Position numbers and translations under genes: made by a program. A stretch of 64,000 nt of DNA from Microbacterium invictum. GTDB taxonomy: Bacteria > Actinomycetota > Actinomycetes > Actinomycetales > Microbacteriaceae. The notes beneath the pieces are model-generated. The model ran no database searches. It worked only from the letters and a program-made list of their open reading frames with translations, and was not told the origin of the DNA. Below, in pieces: positions 1-9,363 of the stretch. The stretch spans positions 3,100,001-3,164,000 of the forward strand of contig NZ_CP139779.1 in the NCBI RefSeq assembly GCF_034421375.1. Reading direction: 5' to 3'. The first letter of the stretch is position 1, and each line of letters starts with the position of its first letter.

Positions 1-169
1 GAGCGGCCTCGCCGACACCGGTGTTGACCACGACCTTCACCAGACCCGGGATCTGCATGACGTTGGCGTAGCCGAACTCGTCCTGCAGCTTCTTCTGGAT
101 CTCGGACTTGTACTTCTGCTTCAGGCGGGGCTGGATTTTGCCAGCCTCGACGGCAGTTGCGCTGCTCAT
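1..169 (-). CDS. rplE: 50S ribosomal protein L5 (5'-end fragment)
   Basis: This is the first 56 codons of L5, the large-subunit protein that contacts 5S rRNA. The gene runs off the left edge. It starts [18 protein letters not shown] and continues through an L5-type segment ([20 protein letters not shown]). The start ATG lies 2 nt downstream of the rplX stop, as expected in the S10-spc operon order rplN-rplX-rplE. Identity follows from sequence and gene order together. Confidence 0.95.
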   Translation of the reverse strand, partial: MSSATAVEAGKIQPRLKQKYKSEIQKKLQDEFGYANVMQIPGLVKVVVNTGVGEAA

Positions 170-171
170 AT

Positions 172-531
172 TCAGAGGTCCTTGCCTGACTTCTTCGCGT
201 AGCGGACGCGCACGGTGCGCTTCACGCCGTCCTTGGCCTGCTCCTCGACGCGGTGACCGACACGGGTCGGCTTCTTCGTCTGGGGGTCTACCAGGGAGAC
301 GTTGGAGATGTGGATCGGGGCTTCCATCGTTTCGATGCCGCCCGTCTTGGTGCCGCGCTGGGACTGACCCACGCGGTTGTGCTTGGTGACGAAGTTCACG
401 CCCTCGACGATCACGCGGTTCTGCTCGGGAAGGACCTCGAGGACCTTGCCCTGCTTACCGCGGTCTCCGCCGCGCTCGGGCTTGGCGCCCGAGATGACCT
501 GAACCAGGTCGCCCTTCTTGATCTTCGCCAT
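172..531 (-). CDS. rplX: 50S ribosomal protein L24
   Basis: L24 is a primary assembly protein of the large subunit and contains a KOW motif. The 119-residue product starts [19 protein letters not shown] and carries the KOW-type stretch [24 protein letters not shown], followed by a basic C-terminus. It sits 2 nt after rplN and 2 nt before rplE, so translation is probably coupled through all three. The length is normal for actinobacteria, which have a C-terminal extension compared with E. coli. Confidence 0.97.
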   Translation of the reverse strand: MAKIKKGDLVQVISGAKPERGGDRGKQGKVLEVLPEQNRVIVEGVNFVTKHNRVGQSQRGTKTGGIETMEAPIHISNVSLVDPQTKKPTRVGHRVEEQAKDGVKRTVRVRYAKKSGKDL

Positions 532-533
532 GA

Positions 534-902
534 TCAGATGACCTCCGGGGCGAGCGAGACGATCTTCATGAACCGCTTGTCGCGCAGTTCACGGCCGACC
601 GGCCCGAAGATGCGGGTGCCGCGGGGCTCCCCGTCGCTCTTCAGGATGACGGCGGCGTTCTCGTCGAACTTGATGTATGAGCCGTCGGCACGTCGGGTCT
701 GCTTGACCGTTCGGACGACGACCGCCTTGACGACGTCGCCCTTCTTGACGTTGCCGCCGGGGATGGCGTCCTTGACGGTGGCGACGATGACGTCGCCGAG
801 GCCCGCGTAGCGGCGGTTGGAGCCGCCGAGCACGCGGATGGTGAGCAGCTCCTTGGCGCCGGTGTTGTCGGCGACCTTCAGCCGGGATTCGTTCTGGATC
901 AC
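534..902 (-). CDS. rplN: 50S ribosomal protein L14
   Basis: L14 binds 23S rRNA at the subunit interface. The 122-residue product has the family's usual length and the diagnostic start ([19 protein letters not shown]) and end (REKR-type loop, then [12 protein letters not shown]). The start codon is GTG, and it overlaps the rpsQ stop by 4 nt (GTGA), which implies translational coupling. Confidence 0.98.
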   Translation of the reverse strand: MIQNESRLKVADNTGAKELLTIRVLGGSNRRYAGLGDVIVATVKDAIPGGNVKKGDVVKAVVVRTVKQTRRADGSYIKFDENAAVILKSDGEPRGTRIFGPVGRELRDKRFMKIVSLAPEVI

Positions 903-1234
903 TTGGCCTTCTCCACGATCTCGACCAGACGCCAGCGCTTGGTCGCGCTCAGCGGGCGGGTCTCGTTGATGACGACCAGGTCGCCGATGCCGGCGGTGTT
1001 GCCCTCATCGTGCGCCTTCACCTTGGAGGTGCGGCGGATGACCTTGCCGTACAGCGGGTGCTTCACGCGGTCCTCGACCTCGACGACGATGGTCTTGTCC
1101 ATCTTGTCGCTGACGACGTAGCCGCGGCGGGCCTTGCGGTACCCGCGGGCATCGGCGTCGCGCACATCGTGCTCGGCGCTCTCGTGGCCCTTGACCTGCT
1201 CCGTGGCGGCGTCGGCCTTCTTGGTGGTGGCCAT
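899..1234 (-). CDS. rpsQ: 30S ribosomal protein S17
   Basis: S17 is a 16S rRNA-binding assembly protein of the small subunit. The core ([33 protein letters not shown]) is the usual OB-fold protein. It is preceded by an actinobacterial N-terminal extension of about 40 charged, Ala-rich residues. I chose the ATG at 1234, which overlaps the rpmC stop (TGATG). A GTG one codon upstream is the only close alternative. Confidence 0.96.
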   Translation of the reverse strand: MATTKKADAATEQVKGHESAEHDVRDADARGYRKARRGYVVSDKMDKTIVVEVEDRVKHPLYGKVIRRTSKVKAHDEGNTAGIGDLVVINETRPLSATKRWRLVEIVEKAK

Positions 1235-1551
1235 CACTCAGCCCCCTCTTCCTTCGCGACCGAGTCAGCGGCATCCGCCTTCTTGGCCTTCGTCTTCTTC
1301 GTCTTCGTCGCGGTCTCGACGGGCGCGGGCGTGGCACGGATGCCGAGCTCGCGCTCACGGATCACGGTGTAGAGCCGCGCGATGTCGCGCTTGACGGCGC
1401 GGATGCGGCCGTGGCTCTCGAGCTGGCCGGTGGCCGACTGGAAGCGCAGGTTGAACAGCTCCTCCTTGGCCTTGCGCAGCTCCTCGACCAGGCGCTGGTC
1501 TTCGAACGTGTCGAGCTCGCTCGGTGCGAGCGTCTTGGTGCCGATCGCCAT
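1234..1551 (-). CDS. rpmC: 50S ribosomal protein L29
   Basis: L29 lies at the exit of the peptide tunnel, where it helps form the docking site for nascent-chain factors. The 105-residue product has the conserved helical core ([18 protein letters not shown], then [20 protein letters not shown]), followed by a Lys/Ala-rich tail of about 30 residues that is longer than in E. coli L29 (63 aa). Its ATG overlaps the rplP stop by 1 nt. Confidence 0.97.
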   Translation of the reverse strand: MAIGTKTLAPSELDTFEDQRLVEELRKAKEELFNLRFQSATGQLESHGRIRAVKRDIARLYTVIRERELGIRATPAPVETATKTKKTKAKKADAADSVAKEEGAE

Positions 1552-1970
1552 TACGCGTCGCCCTCCTCGCGCTTGATGATGCGTGCCTTCAGGGGCAGCT
1601 TGTGGATGGCACGGGTCAGCGCCTCACGAGCGAGCTGCTCGTTGACGCCCGAGACCTCGAAGAGGACCCGGCCCGGCTTGACGTTGGCGACCCACCACTC
1701 GGGGGAACCCTTACCGGAACCCATGCGGGTCTCGGCGGGCTTCTTGGTGAGCGGTCGGTCGGGGTAGATGTTGATCCACACCTTGCCGCCACGCTTGATG
1801 TGACGGGTCATCGCGATACGAGCGGACTCGATCTGACGGTTCGTCACGTACGCGGGGGTGAGGGCCTGGATGCCGAACTCGCCGAAGGAGACCTTCGTGC
1901 CGCCGGTGGCCTGGCCCGAGCGACCCGGGTGGTGCTGCTTGCGGTACTTGACCTTGCGGGGAATGAGCAT
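1551..1970 (-). CDS. rplP: 50S ribosomal protein L16
   Basis: L16 supports the A-site and the peptidyl-transferase centre. The 139-residue product has the family's normal length. It starts [19 protein letters not shown] and carries the conserved [10 protein letters not shown] segment and [12 protein letters not shown]. It overlaps rpsC upstream and rpmC downstream by 1 nt each. Confidence 0.98.
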   Translation of the reverse strand: MLIPRKVKYRKQHHPGRSGQATGGTKVSFGEFGIQALTPAYVTNRQIESARIAMTRHIKRGGKVWINIYPDRPLTKKPAETRMGSGKGSPEWWVANVKPGRVLFEVSGVNEQLAREALTRAIHKLPLKARIIKREEGDA

Positions 1971-2725
1971 TACGCCGACGCTCCTTCTGCGACGGGGGCC
2001 TCGCTGCGGGGGCCGCGACGACGGTCGCCGCGGTCGTCACGACCGCGCGACTTCGGCGCGTTGGCCTGCTCGCGTGCGAGTTCCTTGTTGGTGAGGTCGC
2101 CCTTGTAGATCCAGACCTTCACGCCGATGCGGCCGAAGGTGGTCTTGGCCTCGTAGAAGCCGTAGTCGATGTTCGCGCGGAGCGTGTGCAGGGGCACACG
2201 GCCTTCGCGGTAGAACTCCGACCGGCTCATCTCCGCGCCGCCGAGACGGCCGGAGACCTGGATGCGGACGCCCTTGGCGCCGGCGCGCTGCGCGCCCTGC
2301 AGCCCCTTGCGCATCGCACGGCGGAACGCCACGCGAGCCGAGAGCTGCTCGGCGATGCCCTGAGCGACCAGCTGAGCGTCGGCCTCGGGGTTCTTGACCT
2401 CGAGGATGTTCAGCTGGATCTGCTTGCCGGTGAGCTTCTCGAGGTCGGCGCGGATGCGCTCGGCCTCGGCCCCGCGGCGACCGATCACGATGCCCGGGCG
2501 GGCCGTGTGGATGTCGACGCGGACGCGGTCACGGGTGCGCTCGATCTCGATGTTGCTGACACCGGCGCGGTCGAGCTGCTTCTGCAGCAGCTGACGGATC
2601 TTGATGTCCTCGGCCACGTAGTCGGCGTAGCGCTGACCGGGCTTCGTCGAGTCGGAGAACCACCGCGACACGTGGTCGGTGGTGATGCCGAGGCGGAAGC
2701 CGTACGGGTTGACCTTCTGTCCCAT
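1970..2725 (-). CDS. rpsC: 30S ribosomal protein S3
   Basis: S3 forms part of the mRNA entry channel of the small subunit. The 251-residue product begins [18 protein letters not shown], has the KH-type RNA-binding segment ([18 protein letters not shown]), and the C-terminal domain with [20 protein letters not shown]. The Arg/Asp/Gly-rich tail after about residue 215 is an actinobacterial extension. The start overlaps the rplV stop by one base. Confidence 0.98.
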   Translation of the reverse strand: MGQKVNPYGFRLGITTDHVSRWFSDSTKPGQRYADYVAEDIKIRQLLQKQLDRAGVSNIEIERTRDRVRVDIHTARPGIVIGRRGAEAERIRADLEKLTGKQIQLNILEVKNPEADAQLVAQGIAEQLSARVAFRRAMRKGLQGAQRAGAKGVRIQVSGRLGGAEMSRSEFYREGRVPLHTLRANIDYGFYEAKTTFGRIGVKVWIYKGDLTNKELAREQANAPKSRGRDDRGDRRRGPRSEAPVAEGASA

Positions 2726-3123
2726 TACTTGCTCGCCTTCTTCGTCGGAGCTGCGGGAGCGGACTCGGCCACCTCGGGCGTCGAGAGCATGACGGTGATG
2801 TGGCTGGTGCGCTTCTTGATCTGGAACGCGCGGCCCTGGGCGCGGGGCTGGAAACGCTTGAGCGTCGTGCCCTCGTCCACGTACGCGTTCTTCACGTACA
2901 GGTCGGCGTCGTCGAGGTACTCGTTCTCCTTGTCGGCCTTGACGCGAGCGTTCGCGATGGCCGATTCGACGAGCTTGTAGATGGGCTCACTGGCGCTCTG
3001 CTGAGCGAACTTCAGGATGGCCAGGGCCTCCTGAGCCTGCTTGCCCTTGATGAGAGCGACGACACGACGAGCCTTCTGAGGGGTCACGCGGATGTGTCGC
3101 ACGCGTGCGATGGACTCCACCAT
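2725..3123 (-). CDS. rplV: 50S ribosomal protein L22
   Basis: L22 lines the peptide exit tunnel with L4, and its beta-hairpin is a known site of macrolide resistance in other bacteria. The 132-residue product shows the family signatures [17 protein letters not shown] and [19 protein letters not shown] short Ala-rich tail follows. The start is preceded by GGAGAG at a suitable distance in the rpsS-rplV gap. Confidence 0.97.
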   Translation of the reverse strand: MVESIARVRHIRVTPQKARRVVALIKGKQAQEALAILKFAQQSASEPIYKLVESAIANARVKADKENEYLDDADLYVKNAYVDEGTTLKRFQPRAQGRAFQIKKRTSHITVMLSTPEVAESAPAAPTKKASK

Positions 3124-3146
3124 TTCTCTCTCCTTGCGCCCCCGCG

Positions 3147-3428
3147 TCAGCGGCGGCGGCCCTTCTTGTCGTCCTTCTCGTGACCGCGGAAGGTGCGGGT
3201 GGGCGCGAACTCGCCCAGCTTGTGGCCGACCATGGTCTCGGTCACGAACACGGGGATGTGCTTGCGACCGTCGTGCACCGCGATCGTGTGGCCGAGCATG
3301 GCCGGCACGATCATCGAGCGACGTGACCAGGTCTTGATGACGTTCTTGGTTCCCGCCTCGTTCTGCGAAACAACCTTGCGAAGCAGGTGCTCGTCGACGA
3401 AGGGGCCCTTCTTAAGACTGCGTGGCAT
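3147..3428 (-). CDS. rpsS: 30S ribosomal protein S19
   Basis: S19 forms a complex with S13 in the head of the small subunit. The 93-residue product has normal length, starts [19 protein letters not shown], and contains the signature [16 protein letters not shown]. It lies 13 nt downstream of rplB. Confidence 0.98.
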   Translation of the reverse strand: MPRSLKKGPFVDEHLLRKVVSQNEAGTKNVIKTWSRRSMIVPAMLGHTIAVHDGRKHIPVFVTETMVGHKLGEFAPTRTFRGHEKDDKKGRRR

Positions 3429-3441
3429 CTGAAGTTCCTAC

Positions 3442-4281
<840 letters not shown>

Positions 4282-4305
4282 GTTCTCTCGTCCTTATCCC
4301 GCCGG

Positions 4306-4611
4306 TCAGCCGACCGCGGTGAAGATGTCGATGGTGCCCGACTTCAGGGTCACGATGGCGCGCTTGGTGTCCTTGCGCTTGCCCATGCCGAAGCGGGTGC
4401 GACGGGCCTTGCCCGTGCGGTTCAGCGTGTTGACCGAGGCCACCTTGACGCCGAAGATCTTCTCGATGGCGAGCTTGATCTCGGTCTTGGTCGCCCGCGT
4501 ATCGACGAGGAAGGTGTACTTGCCCTCGTCGATGAGCCCGTAGCTCTTCTCGGACACGACCGGCTTCAGGATGATGTCGCGCGGGTCCTTGTTGACGGCG
4601 ATGTTGCTCAT
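4306..4611 (-). CDS. rplW: 50S ribosomal protein L23
   Basis: L23 is at the tunnel exit and is the docking site for trigger factor and SRP. The 101-residue protein contains [20 protein letters not shown], the typical L23 start, and [20 protein letters not shown]. The start overlaps the rplD stop by 4 nt (ATGA). Confidence 0.97.
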   Translation of the reverse strand: MSNIAVNKDPRDIILKPVVSEKSYGLIDEGKYTFLVDTRATKTEIKLAIEKIFGVKVASVNTLNRTGKARRTRFGMGKRKDTKRAIVTLKSGTIDIFTAVG

Positions 4612-5270
4612 GCCGAGACCTCCTCGGTGGTCGCCGTGCGCGCCGCCACGAAGGCGTCGTACGCGGCCTTGGTGAAGACGATGTCGTCGGAGACGAGCAC
4701 GTCGTAGGCGTTCAGCTGGTCGAAGGACAGCACGTGCACGTACGCGAGGTTGCGAACGCTCAGGACGCTGACCTCGTCGGAACGCTCCACCACGACCAGG
4801 ACGTTCTTGACGGCGCCCAGTGCGGTGAGCACGGATGCCGCGGCCTTCGTCGAGGGCGCATCGGTCACGCCGAGGGACTCGACGATATGCAGGCGCTCGC
4901 CACGGGCGCGGTCGCTCAGGGCGCCCAGGAGCGCTGCGGCGATCATCTTCTTGGGGGTGCGCTGCGAGTAGTCGCGGGGCTGCGGGCCGTGGACGGTGCC
5001 ACCGCCGCGGTGCTGCGGCATGCGGACCGAACCCTGACGGGCGTTACCCGTGCCCTTCTGCTTGAAGGGCTTGCGACCCGAGCCCGAGACGTCGCCGCGG
5101 GTCTTGGTGGCGTGCGTCCCCTGGCGGGCGGCGGCGCGCTGGGCGACGACGACCTGGTGGATCAGCGGGATGTTCGTCTTGACGTCGAAGAGCGCGGCGG
5201 GCAGCTCGACAGAGCCGGCCTTCTTGCCGTCGGCCTTGAGGACGTCGAGCGCGAGAGTGGAGTCAGCCAT
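4608..5270 (-). CDS. rplD: 50S ribosomal protein L4
   Basis: L4 reaches into the exit tunnel, and in E. coli it also represses its own operon. Whether it does so here cannot be read from the sequence. The 220-residue product has the conserved loop [19 protein letters not shown], followed by [17 protein letters not shown], which is the tunnel extension. It lies 5 nt downstream of rplC. Confidence 0.98.
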   Translation of the reverse strand: MADSTLALDVLKADGKKAGSVELPAALFDVKTNIPLIHQVVVAQRAAARQGTHATKTRGDVSGSGRKPFKQKGTGNARQGSVRMPQHRGGGTVHGPQPRDYSQRTPKKMIAAALLGALSDRARGERLHIVESLGVTDAPSTKAAASVLTALGAVKNVLVVVERSDEVSVLSVRNLAYVHVLSFDQLNAYDVLVSDDIVFTKAAYDAFVAARTATTEEVSA

Positions 5271-5275
5271 GTCGA

Positions 5276-5935
5276 TCAGGCACCCTTCACTGCGTTGCGG
5301 ACGTAGACGGTGCGGCCACGGGCGCCGGGGACGGCGCCCTTGACGAGCAGCAGACCCTTCTCGGCGTCCACGGCGTGCACCGTGAGGTTGAGAACGGTCA
5401 CGCGCTCGCCGCCCATACGGCCGGCCATGCGCATGCCCTTGAAGACGCGGCTCGGGGTCGACGAGGCGCCGATCGAACCGGGCTTGCGGTGGTTGCGGTG
5501 TGCACCGTGCGAGGCCGAGACGCCCGCGAAGTTGTGACGCTTCATCACACCCGCGGTGCCCTTGCCCTTGCTGGTGCCGACGACGTCGACCAGCTGGCCG
5601 GCCTCGAACACGCCGTCCACCGTGAGCTCCTGACCGAGTGAGTAGTCAGCGGCGTCAGCGGTGCGCACCTCGGTGAGGTGGCGGCGGGGGGTGACGCCCG
5701 CGGCCTCGAAGTGGGCCGTCAGGGGCTTGTTCACCTTGCGGGGGTCGATGGCGCCGGCGGCGATCTGGACGGCCGAGTAGCCGTCCTTCTCCGCGGTGCG
5801 GATCTGGGTGACCACGTTGGGGGTCACCTCGATGACGGTGACGGGAACGAGCTTGCCGTTCTCATCCCAGACCTGGGTCATGCCGAGCTTGGTGCCCAGC
5901 AGTGCCTTGGAAATCTTCTCGTTGATGTGTGCCAT
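5276..5935 (-). CDS. rplC: 50S ribosomal protein L3
   Basis: L3 is an early assembly protein whose loop reaches the peptidyl-transferase centre. The 219-residue product shows [20 protein letters not shown] at the N-terminus, and the central loop [20 protein letters not shown] followed by [14 protein letters not shown]. The length is normal. It follows rpsJ by 11 nt. Confidence 0.98.
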   Translation of the reverse strand: MAHINEKISKALLGTKLGMTQVWDENGKLVPVTVIEVTPNVVTQIRTAEKDGYSAVQIAAGAIDPRKVNKPLTAHFEAAGVTPRRHLTEVRTADAADYSLGQELTVDGVFEAGQLVDVVGTSKGKGTAGVMKRHNFAGVSASHGAHRNHRKPGSIGASSTPSRVFKGMRMAGRMGGERVTVLNLTVHAVDAEKGLLLVKGAVPGARGRTVYVRNAVKGA

Positions 5936-5946
5936 GTCGACGAACC

Positions 5947-6255
5947 TCAGAGCTTGATCTCGATGTTGACGTCGGCCGGCAGGTCAAGGCGCATCAGCGA
6001 GTCGACGGCCTTGGGCGTGGGATCGATGATGTCGATCAGACGCTTGTGGGTGCGCATCTCGAAGTGCTCGCGGCTGTCCTTGTACTTGTGGGGCGACCGG
6101 ATGACGACGACGACGTTCTTCTCCGTCGGGAGGGGCACGGGGCCCACGACGGTCGCGCCGGCACGGGTCACGGTGTCGACGATCTTGCGCGCCGACGAGT
6201 CGAGACCGGCGTGGTCGTACGACTTCAGTCGGATGCGGATCTTCTGTCCCGCCAT
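5947..6255 (-). CDS. rpsJ: 30S ribosomal protein S10 (transcription factor NusE)
   Basis: S10 is a small-subunit protein that also acts as NusE in antitermination complexes. The 102-residue product is full length, from [20 protein letters not shown] to the end [12 protein letters not shown], with [20 protein letters not shown] between. The frame stays open for another 86 codons upstream, but the S10 family begins at MAGQ, and a GAAAGAGAG purine stretch precedes this ATG. It is the first gene of the operon. Confidence 0.98.
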   Translation of the reverse strand: MAGQKIRIRLKSYDHAGLDSSARKIVDTVTRAGATVVGPVPLPTEKNVVVVIRSPHKYKDSREHFEMRTHKRLIDIIDPTPKAVDSLMRLDLPADVNIEIKL

Positions 6256-6579
6256 GTGTCTGCTCACTCTCTTTCCGCGTCTTACCGTCCCGGAGGGCCC
6301 GGGGGCATTGGACGCACGGTGGCGCTGACGCGCCGTGGCACTTTCGCACCGCTTGCGCAGTGCGTGCTGCACCGCTGTTCTGCTGTCAATCCGGGCACGC
6401 GCGGCACCCGGCATCCGTGTCCCCCTCGGCACGCGAACATGCGGCTCTCGAGCCGATGGGGAAGGATTGTGTTGTTCTGCTGCCCGCGGCCTAGGCCTCT
6501 GGCGCTTTCGCACCGCCTATGCACTGCCCTGGCAGTGATCCGTCGCACGCCGAAGCGCGCCGGAATGTGGAACTGGAAC
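6256..6579 (-). other. Leader (5' UTR) of the S10 operon
   Basis: About 320 nt separate the probable transcription start from rpsJ, and I see no gene in them. Two near-identical 17-nt segments lie in the leader at 6336-6352 and 6500-6516 (TGGC[A/G]CTTTCGCACCGC on the plus strand, one mismatch). Both can fold, because GGTGCGAAAG(C/T)GCC is a short hairpin. The length and repeats would suit an attenuation or autoregulatory leader, but this is inference only. Confidence 0.45.
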
Positions 6580-6608
6580 AGTCTACGTGTCGCCCGGGCG
6601 TGTCGCAA
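6580..6608 (-). promoter_or_regulatory. Sigma-70-type promoter of the S10 operon
   Basis: On the minus strand a -35 TTGCGA (6608-6603) is followed, after exactly 17 nt, by a -10 TAGACT (6585-6580). It lies downstream of the small antitoxin-like gene and reads toward rpsJ. No other candidate of this quality is seen in the gap. Confidence 0.6.
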
Positions 6609-6650
6609 ACTCGGGCGTGTCGCGCCGGCGTGCCGGGCAGGATCGGCCTG

Positions 6651-6866
6651 CTACTGGTTGCCGATGTGCTTATCGATGTTGTCCCGGACGCCGTCGACGT
6701 GCTGGTCGACACTGTCGGGGGCGACCTTCTTGACGAACTCCGCCGCGGCGTCGAGAGCCTTGTCGCTGACGCCCTCGGCCTGCTCCGACTTCAGCGTCTC
6801 GGCGATCTTGTCCTTGTTCTGGTCGAGGAATTGCTTCCCCTGATTCATCAGGTCGTCGATGCCCAT
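6651..6866 (-). CDS. Small antitoxin-like protein (MT0933/Rv0909-like)
   Basis: The 71-residue acidic helical protein starts MGIDDLMNQGKQFLDQNKDK. It resembles the short actinobacterial proteins annotated as MT0933-like antitoxins, with a repeated pattern of KxFLxxNKDKI and KALDAAAEFVKKVAP amphipathic helices. AAGGAG lies about 7 nt upstream of the ATG, which fixes this start. No toxin partner lies next to it: the upstream neighbour is a divergent DUF559 gene and the downstream one is rpsJ. The antitoxin role is therefore by family name only, and a general stress or structural role is possible. Confidence 0.75.
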   Translation of the reverse strand: MGIDDLMNQGKQFLDQNKDKIAETLKSEQAEGVSDKALDAAAEFVKKVAPDSVDQHVDGVRDNIDKHIGNQ

Positions 6867-6939
6867 TGCCTGCTCCTTCGCGAGGGTGTGACGCCCATCA
6901 TGCTCTCTTCCGACCCTGGTCGCGAGTGTTCGCGGCACA

Positions 6940-7008
6940 CGGGAGGAGATCGACGCGTGGGAGGCGCCTACCGCCGCATCCATCCTCCCGCATGCCGATC
7001 TCCTCCCG
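6940..7008. repeat. Palindromic element, copy A
   Basis: CGGGAGGAGATCG (6940-6952) and its exact complement CGATCTCCTCCCG (6996-7008) form a 13-bp stem. A nested inner pair, GGGAGG (6959-6964) with CCTCCC (6984-6989), lies inside it. The element lies in the divergent gap between the antitoxin-like gene and the DUF559 gene. A second copy with the same arms lies at 8204-8274. Confidence 0.75.
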
Positions 7009-7112
7009 CCTGCGAGCGCGACCTCTCCTGCACTCGCGTGCGGCGCCGTCACTCTTGCACAGATTGCGGCGACGGTCCCCGCCGACGCTCACGACGGCGT
7101 CACCCTGTGAGG

Positions 7113-7985
7113 GTGATACCGCTCGAAGAACGGAGGGATGCCGCGGCGCGGCGTCGCCGCGACGGGGTGCTCGCAGCCGTCGCCCGGGCAGGCGGCGTTT
7201 CATCCGTGGCTGCGCTGAAGCAGGGCGGACACAGCCGGCACGTCATCGACCGTCTCTGCGCCGACGGGGCGCTGCTCCGGCTGCGAAAGGGATGGGTCGC
7301 TCTTCCGACCGCGGACCCTCACCTCATGGCGGCCGCCCGGCACGGAGTCGTCCTGACCTGCGTCACCCAGGCGGAGCGGTTGGGGCTGTTCGTCCTGCAT
7401 TCCCCGGCGACGCCGCACGTCGCCGCGCCACCCCACTCCGGCCGCGCCGGGCGTCTCGCCGCGACGGTCCACTGGTCGACGCCGGCGGTGCCGCGGCCTC
7501 CGGGCACCCTCGTCGACGGCATCGAGAACGTGCTCGTCGTCATCGCCGGATGCCTCCCCTTCGAAGACGCCCTCGTCGTCTGGGAGTCGGCATTCCGCCG
7601 CGGTCTCACGACCCCTGCCGCCCTCGCCCGACTGAACCTGCCGACTGGCGCCCGCGCACTCCTGGAGGCCGCAGACGTCTTCTCCGACTCCGGGCTGGAG
7701 ACGCTTGTGGTCCCGAGGCTCCGGTGGCTCGGGCTGCCGCTGCGCCGCCAGGTGTGGATTGCCGGCCATCGCGTCGACCTGCTCATCGGCGAGCGGCTCG
7801 TGCTGCAGATCGACGGTGCGACCCACACGGGGGTGCAGCGCACGAGCGACATCGCTCATGATGCCGAGCTGATGCTGCTCGGCTACCACGTCATCCGCGT
7901 CGGCTACGAGCAGGTCGTGCATCGTTGGCCCGAGGTGCAGGAACGCATCATGCGCGCCGTCGCCCAGGGTCTTCATCACGCGTGA
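7113..7985 (+). CDS. Winged-helix plus DUF559 endonuclease-like protein
   Basis: The product is about 290 residues. Its first third resembles the winged-helix domain at the N-terminus of AbiEi-type antitoxins (VSSVAALKQGGHSRHVIDRL, then LRLRKGWVAL). The C-terminal third is a Vsr-like DUF559 fold: GHRVDLLIGERLVLQIDG, then DIAHDAELMLLGYHVIRVGY. The Asp of RVDLL and the Asp of QIDG match PD-(D/E)XK positions, but the acidic residue commonly seen two positions before that Asp is Gln here. The GTG at 7113 is my choice. GTG codons at 7107 and 7167 are possible because no clear ribosome-binding site decides. The function is unknown. Many such genes are scattered in actinobacteria. Confidence 0.8.
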   Translation: MIPLEERRDAAARRRRDGVLAAVARAGGVSSVAALKQGGHSRHVIDRLCADGALLRLRKGWVALPTADPHLMAAARHGVVLTCVTQAERLGLFVLHSPATPHVAAPPHSGRAGRLAATVHWSTPAVPRPPGTLVDGIENVLVVIAGCLPFEDALVVWESAFRRGLTTPAALARLNLPTGARALLEAADVFSDSGLETLVVPRLRWLGLPLRRQVWIAGHRVDLLIGERLVLQIDGATHTGVQRTSDIAHDAELMLLGYHVIRVGYEQVVHRWPEVQERIMRAVAQGLHHA

Positions 7986-8203
7986 GCCAAAAGGTCTCGC
8001 ACCGCCGCGGGTGTTGGTCGGGACCGCGTACCCCGACGGCGCACGAGCCGAGCGCACCCGCCTCGCCGCACGAGCCTGCCGCGCGGTCGTGGCGCGTGAT
8101 CCAGCCGCGAACCACAGCCGCGTGATCCGCCCGCAAGCCCCCAGGCGTTTGGTCCAGCCACAGGTTCCGTCCGCACGGTCCCTGCCGCACGTTCCAGCCG
8201 CAC

Positions 8204-8274
8204 ACGGGAGGAGATCGACATACGGGAGGGCGATCCGCGTGAGGAGATCAGCCGCTGCGCGGATCTCCTCCCGT
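8204..8274. repeat. Palindromic element, copy B, over the sortase 3' end
   Basis: ACGGGAGGAGATC (8204-8216) pairs with GATCTCCTCCCGT (8262-8274), 13 bp. An alternative inner stem, GATCCGCG (8232-8239) with CGCGGATC (8258-8265), can also form, and GAGGAGATC is repeated at 8241. The arm sequence and about 20 flanking bases match copy A at 6940-7008. The sortase gene ends inside the element, so its last residues and stop codon come from it. It may serve as a terminator for both converging genes. Confidence 0.75.
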
Positions 8275-9342
8275 CTGCTGGTCAGGACGCGGGGAGGGGG
8301 CGTCGGGCACGCCCTGGGCGGGGGCGTCGGGCACACCCTGGGCGGAGGCGTCGGGCACACCGGAGACAGACGGGTCGGGCACACCGGAGGCGGAGCCTGC
8401 AGATTCAGCGAGACGCGGTCGCGCAGGCCGGCCGGACAGCCAGATGTAGAGCACCGCGCCGGAGATCACCGCCGCGGAGATCACGACCCACCACGGGAAC
8501 GTGGGGATGTCGGGTCGTTTGCCGGCGTCATCCAGGTCCTGCTGGGGGGTGGGGATGACCCGCTCCCCCGTGACGAGGATGCGGTGGCTGTTGACTCCGA
8601 GCGGCGTGCAGGTCACGAGGGTCATCAGGTCGCGCCCGGCCTGGGGCAGGAGCGCCTCGGTGTCTTCGGGCTGCACGACGACGGTGCGGACCACCCGGTA
8701 GGTCAGCACCTCGCCGAAGACCTCGACGGTGAAGGTGTCATCGACCTCGACGCGGTCGAGGTGCGTGAAGAGCTCGGATGTCGCGAGGCCGCGATGAGCA
8801 GTGAGGACCGAGTGGGTGGAGGCTCCGCCGACCGGAAGGGCGGTGCCCTGGAGATGGCCGACACCGCGACGGAGGACCGTCTCGCTCGTGCCGTGGTAGA
8901 TCGGCAGGTCGATCTGGACGGAGGGGATCTTCAGGCGCGCCATCAGTCCGTCGGCATCGGCGGCGAGGACGGAGTCGTAGGCGGAGGCGTCTTCCGTGTC
9001 GCGCGCGAGCGGAAGACGCTCATTGGCCGCGACGTCGGCGCCGCCGGTGATCTCGGCGTTGTACTCGCGTGCGCGCTCGAGCTCCTGGCGGAGAGTGCCG
9101 GCGCCCAGATCGCGGATGCCGTCGGAGTACCCGTCGATGCGCTGGGACTGCTCGTACTGCGAGAACCAGGCGGCGATCGACGGATACTGCAGCAGGCCTG
9201 CGCCGAGGATGCACAGAACGGCGATGACGGTCGGGATGACCGGCATCCGCCAGGCGCGGGCGGCGCGGGCCCGGCGCGCGTCGCGCCGGAGGCGCGCCGA
9301 CGGGGGTGGAGCGTCGGAACGCTCCACCCCCGCCTTCGTCAT
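8248..9342 (-). CDS. Class C (pilus-polymerising) sortase
   Basis: The 364-residue membrane transpeptidase is expected to link pilin subunits covalently on the cell surface. A transmembrane segment at about residues 34-51 and a second near the C-terminus (PWWVVISAAVISGAVLYIW) are typical of class C. The catalytic residues are present: His183 (LTAHRG), Cys245 (TLVTC) and Arg254 (NSHRILV). I do not see a canonical DP(F/W/Y) lid motif. After the second membrane segment comes a Pro/Asp-rich tail of octapeptide repeats (GVPDAPAQ type). It lies directly downstream of its substrate pilin gene and may also have its own leaderless promoter. The last codons lie in a palindromic repeat. Confidence 0.93.
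   Translation of the reverse strand: MTKAGVERSDAPPPSARLRRDARRARAARAWRMPVIPTVIAVLCILGAGLLQYPSIAAWFSQYEQSQRIDGYSDGIRDLGAGTLRQELERAREYNAEITGGADVAANERLPLARDTEDASAYDSVLAADADGLMARLKIPSVQIDLPIYHGTSETVLRRGVGHLQGTALPVGGASTHSVLTAHRGLATSELFTHLDRVEVDDTFTVEVFGEVLTYRVVRTVVVQPEDTEALLPQAGRDLMTLVTCTPLGVNSHRILVTGERVIPTPQQDLDDAGKRPDIPTFPWWVVISAAVISGAVLYIWLSGRPARPRLAESAGSASGVPDPSVSGVPDASAQGVPDAPAQGVPDAPSPRPDQQTGGDPRSG
8302..8397 (-). repeat. 24-bp tandem repeat in the sortase tail
   Basis: Four imperfect 24-bp units, with GTCGGGCAC at 8302, 8326, 8350 and 8374, encode octapeptides of the form GVPD(A/P)(P/S)(A/V)(Q/S) at the cytoplasmic end of the sortase. Copy number could vary between strains by slippage. Confidence 0.7.
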
Positions 9343-9349
9343 GCGTGCG

Positions 9350-9355
9350 ATGCTA
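9350..9355 (-). promoter_or_regulatory. Possible -10 element for leaderless sortase transcript
   Basis: TAGCAT lies 7 nt before the sortase ATG, between the pilin stop and the sortase start. This is the spacing expected of leaderless actinobacterial mRNAs. No good -35 is seen, and no Shine-Dalgarno sequence precedes this ATG. Confidence 0.35.
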
Positions 9356-9363
9356 CGCGCGGG

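Noticed and set aside
6256..6513. An N-terminally longer S10
   Set aside because: The family starts at MAGQ. The upstream frame is Arg-rich without similarity and lies in the leader.
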